Part shown: positions 8,705 to 17,717 of the stretch, piece after piece | Position numbering within the stretch: the first letter of the stretch is position 1 | Layout: each line of letters starts with the position of its first letter | Assembly (NCBI GenBank): GCA_049324535.1 | Contig: JBMOOG010000010.1 | Coordinates: 62,001 to 126,000, forward strand | Source of the DNA: JBMOOG01 sp049324535 | Lineage (GTDB): Bacteria; Pseudomonadota; Alphaproteobacteria; Rhodobacterales; Rhodobacteraceae | DNA: 64,000 nucleotides | Direction: 5' to 3' | Notes under the pieces: generated by a model | Database searches by the model: none | Told to the model about the DNA's origin: nothing | Seen by the model: only the letters and a program-made list of their open reading frames with translations | Program-made: the position numbers and the translations under genes

Positions 8705-8890
8705 TCAGTTGCTGGCAGCGACCGCAGCGACGGCGATCAGAAGCAGCAGCGGAACGACGATGCCGGCGCCCGAGGACGACGCGGTTTTCTCGACGACCAC
8801 TTCTTCCGGCATCACCGGCTCGGCGTAGCCACCCGCGAAGGACGACGTGGCGGCCAGGGACAGGGCGGCAGCAAGAGCGACTTTCTTCAT
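8705..8890 (-). CDS. 61-residue secreted single-span membrane protein, unknown function
   Basis: A tiny protein: signal peptide (MKKVALAAALSLAATSSFA, cut likely before GGYAEP), a short acidic linker (EPVMPEEVVVEKT), a Ser/Gly turn and a C-terminal hydrophobic segment (IVVPLLLLIAVAAVAA) ending ASN. The start at 8890 is supported by GGAGA ten bases upstream; the frame is open further upstream without a credible site. An intrinsic terminator follows the stop. Similar short proteins seem common in Rhodobacterales from memory, but I know no function. It could be a small membrane subunit or stress peptide. Confidence 0.7.
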   Translation of the reverse strand: MKKVALAAALSLAATSSFAGGYAEPVMPEEVVVEKTASSSGAGIVVPLLLLIAVAAVAASN

Positions 8891-9036
8891 TTCTAAGTCT
8901 CCATAGGTGCGCCGGCGTTTGGGATATGAGGACGCCGGGCGGTCAAACTGTACCTCGTATGACTTCACTAACGCCGTCTGTCGGATTCTTGCAACGGGTT
9001 ACGTGCCGATTCTTGCGCAGCTTTTCGGTCGCGTCG
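8891..9036. other. 146-base intergenic region, less GC-rich than its surroundings
   Basis: It lies upstream of the minus-strand small secreted protein gene and downstream of an L,D-transpeptidase gene. It is visibly richer in A and T than neighbouring DNA. On the minus strand TTGACC is followed 14 bases later by TATCCC, an over-short but possible promoter pair. No other feature is seen. Confidence 0.3.
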
Positions 9037-9648
9037 TCAAATTAGCAACACCTGCGTCCCGACCTTGGCCAGGCCGAAAAGCTCGGTGATGTGCTCATTG
9101 TACAGGCCGACGCATCCGTTGGAGGACCGGCGCCCGATCTTGCGCGTATCGTGGGTGCCGTGGATCCGGTAATACTGCCAGCTCAGATAGAGCGCGTAGG
9201 GCCCGAGCGGGTTGTCGGGCGCGCCGCCGGCCACGAATTCCGGCCATTCCGGGTTGCGTTCGCGCATCGAGGGCGTCGGGCGCCATGGGGGGTTTTTCAC
9301 CTTCTGCACCACTTCGGTCCGCCCGCGCCGGGTGAGATCCTCGGTCAGCGGCACCGAAGTCGGGTAGAGCTTGTAGACGCTCTCGTCCTCGGACCAGAAA
9401 TGCAGCGCCCGCGCGTTCACGTCCACGAGGATCGCGCCGTTGCGCAGGGTGTTGAAGTAGGGCCGCCAGTCCTTGGACTGGAAGGCCGAGATGTTGTGCC
9501 GGTAGTTCTCGCCGAGGGTCGGCTCGATCTCGGTGGACGAGCCGGGGGCCGTCTGGGCGAGGACGGGGCCGGCGGCGAGCGCGGCACCGGCCGCCGCGGC
9601 CACGCGCAGAAAGCTGCGCCGGTCGATGGGGGTCTTGGGTTGGGTCAT
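9037..9648 (-). CDS. Tat-exported L,D-transpeptidase (YkuD domain)
   Basis: A 203-residue exported enzyme with a twin-arginine signal (DRRSFLRVAAAAGAALAAG) and a YkuD catalytic domain containing the conserved histidine (YRIHGTHD) and the nucleophile motif RRSSNGCVGLYN. L,D-transpeptidases make 3-3 peptidoglycan cross-links or attach lipoproteins to the wall in the periplasm. The start at 9648 has GGAGA upstream; the frame is open to 9729 but the extra N-terminus lacks any homologue-like features. The glycine after CV, where many homologues have arginine, is common in this subgroup. A second L,D-transpeptidase of a different branch lies 0.7 kb away. Confidence 0.92.
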   Translation of the reverse strand: MTQPKTPIDRRSFLRVAAAAGAALAAGPVLAQTAPGSSTEIEPTLGENYRHNISAFQSKDWRPYFNTLRNGAILVDVNARALHFWSEDESVYKLYPTSVPLTEDLTRRGRTEVVQKVKNPPWRPTPSMRERNPEWPEFVAGGAPDNPLGPYALYLSWQYYRIHGTHDTRKIGRRSSNGCVGLYNEHITELFGLAKVGTQVLLI

Positions 9649-9848
9649 GCGAGGTCTCCTGCCGGACGGCGTCTTGCTGCGCCGATCCGCTCGGCCTTCT
9701 ACAGCCAAGGCCGGCGAAGGACAAATCAATCCCGCGTCACTGCCGCCGGTCGGCGCGGGCGGGATCGGCGGGTTCCCGCACTTGGGATTTGAACCGCCCG
9801 GACCAAGGCGCTATGGACGGGCCGATCCGTCCCGAGGAAGCCATCGCC

Positions 9849-10358
9849 ATGCGTCTAGCCGGAACCGCCGCCGCCCTCGCCCTGCTGATCGCGGCCTGTA
9901 CCCCCGCCGCACCGCCCCAGCTCGGCCCGGACGGACGGCCGCTTCCCAAGCTCTACATGATCACGCCTGCGGACGCCTCGCGCGTCACCTATTCGATGCT
10001 GGATTCGATCAACGCCCTGCGCAAGGCCCGGGGGGCGGCACCGCTGGCGCTGAACGCCCAGCTGACCGCCGCCGCCGCCACGCATTCGCGCGACATGGCC
10101 GTGCAGAACCGGCCCTGGCACTTCGGCTCGGACGGATCCTCGCCGATCGACCGGGTACGCCGGACCGGCTACGCGGGCCGCATGCTGGGCGAAAACATCT
10201 CGGAGACCTACGAGAACGAGATCGAGACGGTCGCGGCCTGGATGACGGTGCCGGACACCGCGAATGTGGTGCTCGATCCGGCGGCGCGCGACATCGGGAT
10301 TTCCTGGTGGCAGGAGCCGGGCGGAAAGCTCTGGTGGACGATCGTCACCGGCGGCTGA
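9849..10358 (+). CDS. CAP/SCP-domain lipoprotein
   Basis: A 169-residue putative lipoprotein with a type II signal peptide (lipobox LIAAC) followed by a Pro-rich linker and a CAP (SCP/PR-1) domain. The domain shows the conserved histidine helix AAATHSRDMA, the WHFGSDG segment and the GENISE motif. Bacterial CAP proteins are secreted, usually of unknown function, and sit in envelope or sporulation contexts. The start at 9849 has GAGGAA upstream; an in-frame ATG at 9813 would put extra residues before the signal peptide. It is divergent from the Tat-exported L,D-transpeptidase and convergent with the lipoprotein one. Confidence 0.88.
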   Translation: MRLAGTAAALALLIAACTPAAPPQLGPDGRPLPKLYMITPADASRVTYSMLDSINALRKARGAAPLALNAQLTAAAATHSRDMAVQNRPWHFGSDGSSPIDRVRRTGYAGRMLGENISETYENEIETVAAWMTVPDTANVVLDPAARDIGISWWQEPGGKLWWTIVTGG

Positions 10359-10382
10359 CCGGCGGACCGACCCGTCGGCTCC

Positions 10383-10877
10383 TCACGGTACGATCAGGAT
10401 CGGGGTGCCGGTGCGGACCATGGAATAGATCTCTTCCATCTGGCCATCCCTGACCGCGATGCAGCCCGCGGTCCAGTCCTTGCCCTTGCCGCGGTTCTTG
10501 CCGGACTGGCCGTGAATGAAGATGTCGCCTCCGGGCTCCTTGCCCAGCGCCCTGGCCGCGGCGACGTCCGCCTCGTTCGGATAGGAAATGCCCAGCGACA
10601 GGTGATAGGCGCTGTTCGGGTTGCGCCGGTCGATGGTGTAGTAGCCCTCGGGCGTCTTGCCGTCGCCCTCGACCTGCTTGGGCCCGACCGGGTTGCCGCC
10701 AAGACCGATCTTGTACTCCTTGAGCACCTCGGTGTTGTGCAGCAGGTACATCCGGCGCGCTTCCTTGTGCACCTCGATGCGGGTCACCTCGGGTCCGTTG
10801 TAGGTGCGGAACTTGGACCCGCAGCCGGACACCCCCGCCGCCATCGCAAGAACCAGACCGATCGTGATTAGCCGCAT
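10383..10877 (-). CDS. L,D-transpeptidase family lipoprotein
   Basis: A 164-residue protein with a lipoprotein signal (lipobox VSGC) and a compact YkuD domain. Catalytic histidine and cysteine motifs are FIHGQSG and WTAGCIAV. The EVHKEARRMYLLHNTEVLKEY opening resembles the YafK/ErfK-related branch, where some members cut rather than make cross-links to lipoprotein. The start at 10877 is the only one that gives a signal peptide. It follows 64 bases after the RNA methyltransferase start region on the same strand, so it is the last gene of the leftward group. Confidence 0.9.
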   Translation of the reverse strand: MRLITIGLVLAMAAGVSGCGSKFRTYNGPEVTRIEVHKEARRMYLLHNTEVLKEYKIGLGGNPVGPKQVEGDGKTPEGYYTIDRRNPNSAYHLSLGISYPNEADVAAARALGKEPGGDIFIHGQSGKNRGKGKDWTAGCIAVRDGQMEEIYSMVRTGTPILIVP

Positions 10878-10941
10878 GTCCTGCCCCGGTTTTTCCAGAG
10901 GTGATACACGGGCGGAGCGGGCACGGAAAGTCCGGAGCGAC

Positions 10942-12174
10942 TCACGGCTTTGTGAGTCGCGCGACCAGCTCGACATGCGGGGACCAGCGGAACTGGTCCA
11001 CGACCTGCACCCGGTCCAGCCGATAGCCCCGATCGGCGAGGATGCGCGCATCGCGGGCGAAGGTGACGGGGTTGCACGACACCGCGGCCACGACCGGAAT
11101 TCCGCTAGCCGCGATCGCGCGGGCCTGCGCCTCGCATCCGGCCCTCGGCGGGTCGATCACCACCGCGTCGAATCGCGCAAGCTCGTCGCCCAGAAGCGGA
11201 CGGCGGAACAGGTCGCGCGTCTCCGCCGTCACGCGATGCAGGCCGGGGGTCGTCCGCGCGGCCTGGTCGAGCGCCGCGACCATCTGGGCGTCGCCCTCGG
11301 CCGCATGGACCTCGGCGCGCTCGGCGAGCGGCAGGGCAAAGGTCCCCGCGCCCGCGAAGAGGTCGGCGATGCGCCGTGCCCCGGCAACCGCTTCGGCCAC
11401 GGCCGCCACCAGCGCGGCCTCGCCCTCGGCCGTCGCCTGCAGAAAGGCGCCGGGCGGCAGAAGCACCATCGCCCGGCCGAACCGCATCAGCGCAGGCCGG
11501 AAGACCGCGATCTCCTCGCCGTTCCAGGCCAGCCGGGCCCAGCCCGCGCGACCGGCCAGCGCGGCAAGGCCGGCCCGCATCGGACCGTCCGCCGGCTTGC
11601 CGCCGCGCGCGTCCACGTCGAGCCCGCCATCGGTCAGCGTCGCCGTCAGCGTGACCTCGCCCTTGCGCGACCCGCCAAGGACCACCGCCTCGCGAAGCGC
11701 GGGCAGCGCCTCGACAAGTTCGGGCCGCACCAGTTGGCAGTGCGGAATCTCGACCAGCGTGTCCGACGCCCGCGCGTGCAGGCCGACCAGAGCCCCCGTC
11801 TTGGTCCGCCGCCCGGACAGGACCGCGCGCCGGCGCGACCGCGGAGGCGAGGTGAGGATGGGTGCAAACTCGGCCGCCAGTCCCTGGGCCGCCAGCGCAC
11901 GGCGCACGACGTCCACCTTCCAGCCGGCCACGAAGGCGTCGGAGGCGTGCATCAGGTTGCAACCACCGCAGGCCCGGTAATGGGGACAGGGCGCGCGCAC
12001 CCGGTCGGGTGAGGGGCGCAGGATCTTCGGCGCCGGCATCCGGCCTTCGCGGATCTCGCCTTCGACCTCCTCGCCGGGAAGGGCCATCGCCACCGGCAGG
12101 CCCTCGGCGGTCAGTCCGTCGCCCAGATGCCCCAGCCGCTCGACGGTGACTGCGGCGTAACCCGTCGCGGTCAC
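10942..12174 (-). CDS. Class I SAM-dependent RNA (uracil-5-)methyltransferase, TrmA/RlmD family
   Basis: A 410-residue RNA methyltransferase of the RumA/TrmA family, making 5-methyluridine in rRNA or tRNA. The order is a short TRAM-like N-terminal domain, an Fe-S cysteine cluster (CPHYRACGGC plus a later Cys in IPHCQLV), a SAM-binding motif (DLFAGAGTFALPLAE), the VIDPPRAGCE motif and the catalytic cysteine in VSCNPVTFARDA. It starts with GTG at 12174, overlapping the stop of the ABC transporter (GTGA), so it is translationally coupled. Whether the target is 23S rRNA or tRNA cannot be read from the sequence. Confidence 0.92.
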   Translation of the reverse strand: MTATGYAAVTVERLGHLGDGLTAEGLPVAMALPGEEVEGEIREGRMPAPKILRPSPDRVRAPCPHYRACGGCNLMHASDAFVAGWKVDVVRRALAAQGLAAEFAPILTSPPRSRRRAVLSGRRTKTGALVGLHARASDTLVEIPHCQLVRPELVEALPALREAVVLGGSRKGEVTLTATLTDGGLDVDARGGKPADGPMRAGLAALAGRAGWARLAWNGEEIAVFRPALMRFGRAMVLLPPGAFLQATAEGEAALVAAVAEAVAGARRIADLFAGAGTFALPLAERAEVHAAEGDAQMVAALDQAARTTPGLHRVTAETRDLFRRPLLGDELARFDAVVIDPPRAGCEAQARAIAASGIPVVAAVSCNPVTFARDARILADRGYRLDRVQVVDQFRWSPHVELVARLTKP

Positions 12175-14015
12175 TCGGCGGCCTCCCCGGCGACATCGTC
12201 CACGCCGATGAATCCGCCCGATTGCCGTTCCCAGTAGCGTGCATAGAGGCCGCCGATGCGCAGCAGTTCGGCGTGCGATCCGTCCTCGACGATGCGGCCG
12301 CGGTCCATGACGATGATCCGGTCCATCTCGGCGATGGTGGACAGGCGGTGCGCGATGGCCAGCACCGTCTTGCCCTGCATGATGCGGCCGAACGCCTCCT
12401 GCACCTGCGCCTCGACCTCGGAATCGAGCGCGCTCGTCGCCTCGTCCAGCACCAGGATCGGCGCGTCCTTGAGGAAGGCCCGGGCAATCGCGATCCGCTG
12501 GCGCTGCCCGCCCGACAGCTTCACGCCCCTCTCGCCGAGGTGCGCGTCGTAGCCGGTGCGGCCCTTGAAGTCCTGAAGATCGCGGATGAAGGCGTCGGCC
12601 TCGGCCGCGCGGGCCGCGGCAATCATCTCGTCCTCGGTGGCGTCCGGGCGACCGTAGAGGATGTTCTCGCGGGCCGAGCGGTTGAACATGGCGGTTTCCT
12701 GCGTGACCATCGCGACCTGCCGGCGCAGGCTGACCTGGGTGACGCGGCGCACGTCCTGACCGTCGATGAGGATGCGGCCGCCCTCGGCGTCGTAGAGCCG
12801 CAGGAGAAGCGCGACCAGCGTGGACTTGCCCGCGCCCGACGCCCCGACGATGCCGACCTTCTCGCCCGGCCGGATCGTCAGCGTCACGTGATCGAGCCCG
12901 CCGTTGGTGCGCCCGTAGGCAAAGCTCACGTCCTCGAACCGGATCTCGCCGGACACCCGGCCCAGGTCCACCGCCTCGGGCTCGTCGGTAAGCGCGTGCG
13001 GCGGCGACAGCGTGCGCATGCCATCCTCGACCTCGCCGACGCTGCCGTAGATGCTCATCAGCGTAAAGCTGACCCAGCCGGTCATCTGCGCGATGCGGAT
13101 GGCGATGGTGCCGGCCGCGGCGATGTCGCCCGCCGAGGCGAGACCCCGCGACCAGAGCCAGATCGTGCCGCCGATCAGGATCGCGGGCAGGATCCCGGCC
13201 AGCACCATGAGCGAGAGGCGGAACCACGCCGAGAGCCAGCCGAAATCCAGCGCGGTTTCACGGAACCCCGCCAGCGCATTCAGCGCGGCCCGGTCCTCGT
13301 GTTCGGAATGGGCAAAGAGCTTCACCGTCTTGATGTTGGTGATCGTGTCCACCACCTGGCCCGTCACCATCGCCCGCGCACCCGCCCGCGCCGCCGACTT
13401 GCCGCGCACCTTCGGCAGGAACCAGCGGATCAGCCCGATGTAGGCCAGGACCCAGAGCGTCAGCGCCAGCGCCATCCAGCCATCGACGGTGAGGAGAAAC
13501 AGCGCCGACCCCGCCAGCGAGGCCAGCGCGAAGGCCACGGTGTTGATGGTCTCGGAGGCGACATCGGTGACGGCCCGGGCGGTCTGCATCTGCTTCTGCG
13601 CGATCCGGCCGGCGAAGTCGTTGTCGAAGAAGGTCACCGCATGGCCCATCGTCCAGCGGTGGAGCCGCGACAGCACCAGCGGCAGGACGTTCGGCTGCAC
13701 CACGACCGAGTTCGCCGCGGCGCTGAGGCCGAAGACAAGCGGCCGCGCCACCACGAGGAACAGAAGGAAGCCCACGAGCAGCGGCCACATGTCGGCAAAG
13801 ACGCGGTCGGGCGTGCTGGCCAGCGCGCCGTCCATGACCCGACCGAGGAACCAGGCGGTGACGACCTCCATCACCCCGGCCAGCGCCGAGACCGCCGCCG
13901 CAATCCACAGGGGCGTCCAGGCCCCGGACAGCGCCCACCGGAAGAACCGCCCCAGCGTCTGGGGCGGCGGGCCCTCGGCCGGCTTGAAGGGTTCGATGGT
14001 GACAGGAAGCTTCAT
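12171..14015 (-). CDS. ABC exporter (fused permease-ATPase), second of a tandem pair
   Basis: A 614-residue half-transporter: six-helix transmembrane domain (about residues 30-320) and C-terminal nucleotide-binding domain with Walker A (GASGAGKSTL), signature LSGGQRQRIAIARA, Walker B with catalytic Glu (ILVLDEATSALDSE) and the H-loop AIAHRLSTI. It is of the MsbA/lipid-drug exporter type. I chose the ATG at 14015; a TTG at 14051 would overlap the upstream stop (TTGA) and add 12 residues. Both tandem copies keep every catalytic residue, so either homodimers or a symmetric heterodimer could form. Confidence 0.9.
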   Translation of the reverse strand: MKLPVTIEPFKPAEGPPPQTLGRFFRWALSGAWTPLWIAAAVSALAGVMEVVTAWFLGRVMDGALASTPDRVFADMWPLLVGFLLFLVVARPLVFGLSAAANSVVVQPNVLPLVLSRLHRWTMGHAVTFFDNDFAGRIAQKQMQTARAVTDVASETINTVAFALASLAGSALFLLTVDGWMALALTLWVLAYIGLIRWFLPKVRGKSAARAGARAMVTGQVVDTITNIKTVKLFAHSEHEDRAALNALAGFRETALDFGWLSAWFRLSLMVLAGILPAILIGGTIWLWSRGLASAGDIAAAGTIAIRIAQMTGWVSFTLMSIYGSVGEVEDGMRTLSPPHALTDEPEAVDLGRVSGEIRFEDVSFAYGRTNGGLDHVTLTIRPGEKVGIVGASGAGKSTLVALLLRLYDAEGGRILIDGQDVRRVTQVSLRRQVAMVTQETAMFNRSARENILYGRPDATEDEMIAAARAAEADAFIRDLQDFKGRTGYDAHLGERGVKLSGGQRQRIAIARAFLKDAPILVLDEATSALDSEVEAQVQEAFGRIMQGKTVLAIAHRLSTIAEMDRIIVMDRGRIVEDGSHAELLRIGGLYARYWERQSGGFIGVDDVAGEAAE

Positions 14016-14047
14016 CCATCCGAGAGATTGCCCGATGGGCGGCAATG

Positions 14048-15895
14048 TCAAGGTGGGGCGGTCTCGTCCGCCCCGATGAAGCCGCCCGACTGCCGGTCCC
14101 AGAACCGCGCGTAAAGCCCCTGCCGCGCCAGCAGCTCGGCATGGCTGCCCTGTTCCACGATCCGGCCGTCGTCCAGCACCACGATCCGATCCATGCGCGC
14201 GATGGTCGAAAGCCGGTGGGCGATGGCGATCACGGTCTTGCCCTCCATCATCCCGTAGAGCGTGTCCTGGATCGCCGCCTCGACCTCGCTGTCAAGCGCG
14301 CTCGTCGCCTCGTCGAGAATGAGGATCGGGGCGTCCTTCAGGATCACCCGCGCCAGAGCCACCCTCTGGCGCTGTCCCCCCGACAGCTTCACGCCGCGCT
14401 CGCCCACCTGCGCGTCGTAGCCCTGACGGCCTTCGGGGTCGCGCAGCGCCAGAATGAAGTCGTGCGCCTCGGCACGCTTGGCCGCCGCGATCATCTCGGC
14501 CTCGGTTGCTTCGGGACGGCCATAGAGGATGTTGTCGCGCACCGACCGGTGCAGCAGGCTCGTCTCCTGGCTGACCATGCCGATCGCGGCGCGCAGGCTG
14601 TCCTGCGTCACCCGGGTTATGTCCTGCCCGTCGATCAGGATGCGCCCGCCTTCGGGGTCGTAGAACCGCAGAAGCAGCTTGACGAGGGTCGATTTCCCCG
14701 CCCCCGACCGCCCGACGATGCCGACCTTTTCCCCCGGCGCGATGGCAAGCGAGATGCGGTCGAGACCGCCGCGGCCGCGGCCGTAGTGGTGGCTCAGGTT
14801 CTCGATCACGATCCGCCTCTCGGTCAGCCGGAGCGGGGGCGCGTCGGCGATGTCGCGCAGACCGATCGGCTGCGCGATCGATTCCATGCCCTCGGCCACC
14901 ACGCCCAGCGACTGCACCAGGTTGGTCATCGCCCACATGATCCAGTAGGTCATGTTGTTGAGCCGCAGCGCCAGCGCGGTGGCGGCCGCCACCACGCCCA
15001 CGCTGGCCTGCCCGTGATACCAGAGCCCCATCGCAAGCCCGGTGACGGTGACGATCAGGAAGCCGTTTAGGACGGTCAGCGTCACGTCCATCCGGGTGAT
15101 GACCCGCATCTCGCGCGAGAAGACCTGGCGCAGGGTCTCGATCGCCTCGCGGGCGTAGGCGATCTCGCGGTCATGGTGCGCGAACATCTTGACCGAATGG
15201 ATGTTGGCGTAGCTGTCCACGACCCGGCCCGTCACCGCCGAGCGCGCATCCGAGGAGGCCTTGGCCGCCGGCCCCGCGCGGCGCACCGTCCAGCGCATCA
15301 GCATCAGGTAGAGCACCCCCCAGACCAGCAGAGGCACCACGAGCCAGGGATCGGCCCCGGCCAGCATCGCCAGCGAACCCACGAAGGTCGTAAGCGCGAA
15401 GGCCACCGCGTCGAACACTTGAAAGACCGCGTCGCCGGCGGCCGGGGGCGTCTGCATGATCCGGTTGGCGATACGGCCGGCAAAGTCGTTCTCGAACCAG
15501 CCGACCGGCTGGCGCAGAACGTGGCGGTGCGCCCGCCAGCGGATCAGCGTGCCGAAATTGGTGAGGATGGTGTTGTGCAGGAGCGCGACATCGATGCCCG
15601 AAAGCACCGGCCGCAGCACCAGAACCGCCAGCGCCGCAAGAACGAACTCGGGCCAGTGGCTTGCCATGACGTTTGCGGGGCTGTCGGCGCCGATCAGGTC
15701 GACCAGCCGCCCCATGTACCAGATCAGCGCAACCTCCATGGCCGCGACCGCCGACTTGAGGATGGCGGTCACCACAAAAACGGTGCGGAAGGGCCGCGAA
15801 TACTCGCGCAGGAAGGGGATCAGCCGCCGCGGCGGCACGTCCGGTTCGGGATGGTCGACATAGGGATCGACCAGGGTCTCGAAAAAGCGGAACAT
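14048..15895 (-). CDS. ABC exporter (fused permease-ATPase), first of a tandem pair
   Basis: A 615-residue half-transporter closely similar to its downstream neighbour. The membrane domain covers about residues 35-320; the ATPase shows Walker A (GRSGAGKSTL), LSGGQRQRVALARV, Walker B (ILILDEATSALDSE) and AIAHRLSTIARM. Shared phrases across both copies (GRRILIDGQD-like, GERGVKLSGGQRQR, RFWDRQSGGFIG at the C-terminus) point to tandem duplication. The ATG at 15895 follows an AGGA. The substrate is unknown; the adjoining LysE-type exporter gives no clue. Confidence 0.9.
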   Translation of the reverse strand: MFRFFETLVDPYVDHPEPDVPPRRLIPFLREYSRPFRTVFVVTAILKSAVAAMEVALIWYMGRLVDLIGADSPANVMASHWPEFVLAALAVLVLRPVLSGIDVALLHNTILTNFGTLIRWRAHRHVLRQPVGWFENDFAGRIANRIMQTPPAAGDAVFQVFDAVAFALTTFVGSLAMLAGADPWLVVPLLVWGVLYLMLMRWTVRRAGPAAKASSDARSAVTGRVVDSYANIHSVKMFAHHDREIAYAREAIETLRQVFSREMRVITRMDVTLTVLNGFLIVTVTGLAMGLWYHGQASVGVVAAATALALRLNNMTYWIMWAMTNLVQSLGVVAEGMESIAQPIGLRDIADAPPLRLTERRIVIENLSHHYGRGRGGLDRISLAIAPGEKVGIVGRSGAGKSTLVKLLLRFYDPEGGRILIDGQDITRVTQDSLRAAIGMVSQETSLLHRSVRDNILYGRPEATEAEMIAAAKRAEAHDFILALRDPEGRQGYDAQVGERGVKLSGGQRQRVALARVILKDAPILILDEATSALDSEVEAAIQDTLYGMMEGKTVIAIAHRLSTIARMDRIVVLDDGRIVEQGSHAELLARQGLYARFWDRQSGGFIGADETAPP

Positions 15896-15949
15896 CAATG
15901 CGGTCCTCGCGAAAGGTTCCCGATAGGCCGGATCGGCACCGCCGTCCTG

Positions 15950-16546
15950 TCAGTGCGCGACAAGCTGAACGGTCGAGAGCACGATCAGCCCCGCCATCGT
16001 CAGGTTGAAGGCGCGGCGGCGCGCCGGGGTGGTCAGCCAGCGGCCGATGGTCCGGCCGCCCACCGTCCAGGTCATCGCCGACACGAGGCCGAGGGACAGG
16101 AAGGACAGCGCCACGACCACCGCGCTCGCCACCGGGGCCGCCGCGGTGACGAACTGCGAGGTCGCGGCGACCGCCATCGACCAGGCCTTGGGGTTGATCC
16201 ACTGGAAGGCCGCCGCCTCGGTGAACCGCAGGGGCCGGATGCGTGCCGATTCCCGGTCTTTTCCGCCTGAAACCGCGATTTTCCAGGCGATCCACAGCAA
16301 GAGGAGCGCGCCGCCCCAGCGCAGCGCCTCGCGCAGAAGGACGCTCTGCCGGAAGAGCTCGCCCAGCGCGAGGCCCACGATCAGCAGCATCGCCGGAAAC
16401 CCGATCGCCACCCCCAGAAGGTGGGGCACGCTGCGCCGAACGCCGAAGGCGGCGCCCGATGCGGCCAGCATGGCGTTGTTCGGACCGGGCGTGAAGAGCG
16501 TGCCGACGGCAAGGGCAAGAAGGGCGGGAACGGTGTCGAAGGTCAT
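15950..16546 (-). CDS. LysE/RhtB family amino-acid exporter-like protein
   Basis: A 198-residue inner-membrane protein of the LysE superfamily. The N-terminal TPGPNNAML motif is diagnostic, and five to six hydrophobic segments follow, with GFPAMLLIVGLALGELF and FQWINPKAWSMAVAA typical of the RhtB branch. Members export amino acids or homoserine lactones; the substrate here is unknown. It lies 34 bases downstream of the CCA-type nucleotidyltransferase gene. Confidence 0.9.
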   Translation of the reverse strand: MTFDTVPALLALAVGTLFTPGPNNAMLAASGAAFGVRRSVPHLLGVAIGFPAMLLIVGLALGELFRQSVLLREALRWGGALLLLWIAWKIAVSGGKDRESARIRPLRFTEAAAFQWINPKAWSMAVAATSQFVTAAAPVASAVVVALSFLSLGLVSAMTWTVGGRTIGRWLTTPARRRAFNLTMAGLIVLSTVQLVAH

Positions 16547-16580
16547 GGCGCGGCACCTTCGCGCAGCCCGGTCGGGACAA

Positions 16581-17717
16581 TCAAGCGAGCAATTGTTCCC
16601 GAGACAATCGGAACCCCGAGGCGATCCAGCGCCGTTCGAGCGCGTCGAGCCGCGCCCCGATCTCGGCGCCGCGCAGGTCGGCTGGCAGATCGGCGGCGCG
16701 GACCGGAAAGCGCACCTGCGCGCCCTGCGCCACGGCCTCGGCCCAGCCCCCGGGCAGCGCGTGTCCGGTCAGCGCCGCCCCAATCAGGACCGCGTCGCGA
16801 CCCCGCGACGGGCCAAGGCGATAGCCCGCTTCGGCCGGACCCATCGCCTCGGCCAGCGCGTTGCGCAGGGCAATGAGGTCGCGCGCTTCGGATCGGGAAA
16901 GGCGCAGCCGCTCGGCGACATCCTGGCCGCCAAGAGCCGCCAGCCGCCGCAGCCAGTCGGGATCGAGACCGGATTCCAGATGCACCAGCGGGGCCAGGCC
17001 GCTGGGATCGGCGCCCGGAAGCACATGGGCCAGAACCCCGGCCGCCGCCATGGCCGCCACCGCCGGCGCCGGGTCGGGCGCATCGAGAAGCCGGCGGAAC
17101 TCGTGCCCGATCCGCTCTCTCGAAAGCGTCTCTGTTCCGGCCGCTTCCGCCGCACAGGCGGCCATCCCCGCGGGGTCCGGCCCGTCGGTGGCATACCAGG
17201 CCGTGAAGCGGAAGAAGCGCAGGATGCGCAGGTAGTCCTCGCGGATGCGCGCGACCGGATCGCCCACGAAGCGGACCCGGCGCGCCATGAGGTCAGGAAG
17301 CCCGCCCAGCGGGTCGATCACACGGCCGGAGGCGTCGGCATAGAGCGCGTTGATGGTGAAGTCGCGGCGGGCGGCGTCTTCGGCGATGTCTCGGGAGAAG
17401 GCGACGGTCGCGTGCCGGCCGTGCGTCTCGACATCCCGCCGGAAGGTGGTGATCTCATGCGCCACACCCTCCGCAATGACGGTGACCGTGCCGTGGTCGA
17501 TGCCTGTCGGCACCACGCGCAGCCCGGCCGCCTCGCACAGCGCCGTCACCTCGGACGGCGTCGCATCCGTCGCAAGGTCGATGTCGGCAACCGGCTGCCC
17601 CAGAAGCGCGTTGCGTACGCAGCCGCCGACCAGAAACGCCTGATGGCCGCCGGCAGCCAAGGCCGCCATGAGCGCCTGGAGCGCCGGTTCCCTTATCCAG
17701 TCTTCGGTGATGCGCAT
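16581..17717 (-). CDS. CCA tRNA nucleotidyltransferase / poly(A) polymerase family
   Basis: A 378-residue class II nucleotidyltransferase. The N-terminal catalytic domain has FLVGGCVRNALLG and the metal-binding carboxylates in VADIDLATDA; further motifs are RRDFTINAL and EDYLRILRFFRF. A helical C-terminal region completes the protein. Single-gene alphaproteobacterial members add or repair the tRNA 3' CCA end. The ATG at 17717 overlaps the stop of the CoA pyrophosphatase by one base (TGATG). The frame is open upstream, but only this start matches the family. Confidence 0.93.
   Translation of the reverse strand: MRITEDWIREPALQALMAALAAGGHQAFLVGGCVRNALLGQPVADIDLATDATPSEVTALCEAAGLRVVPTGIDHGTVTVIAEGVAHEITTFRRDVETHGRHATVAFSRDIAEDAARRDFTINALYADASGRVIDPLGGLPDLMARRVRFVGDPVARIREDYLRILRFFRFTAWYATDGPDPAGMAACAAEAAGTETLSRERIGHEFRRLLDAPDPAPAVAAMAAAGVLAHVLPGADPSGLAPLVHLESGLDPDWLRRLAALGGQDVAERLRLSRSEARDLIALRNALAEAMGPAEAGYRLGPSRGRDAVLIGAALTGHALPGGWAEAVAQGAQVRFPVRAADLPADLRGAEIGARLDALERRWIASGFRLSREQLLA

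Noticed and set aside
9750..9840. tRNA-like T-arm sequence (GGTTCAAATCC on the minus strand)
   Set aside because: The flanking bases do not pair into a 5-base T stem and no acceptor, D or anticodon arm can be drawn around it.
10942..13227. A single 761-residue fusion of transporter antisense and RNA methyltransferase
   Set aside because: The upstream part is an out-of-frame shadow of the ABC transporter; the GTG at 12174 overlapping its stop is the real methyltransferase start.
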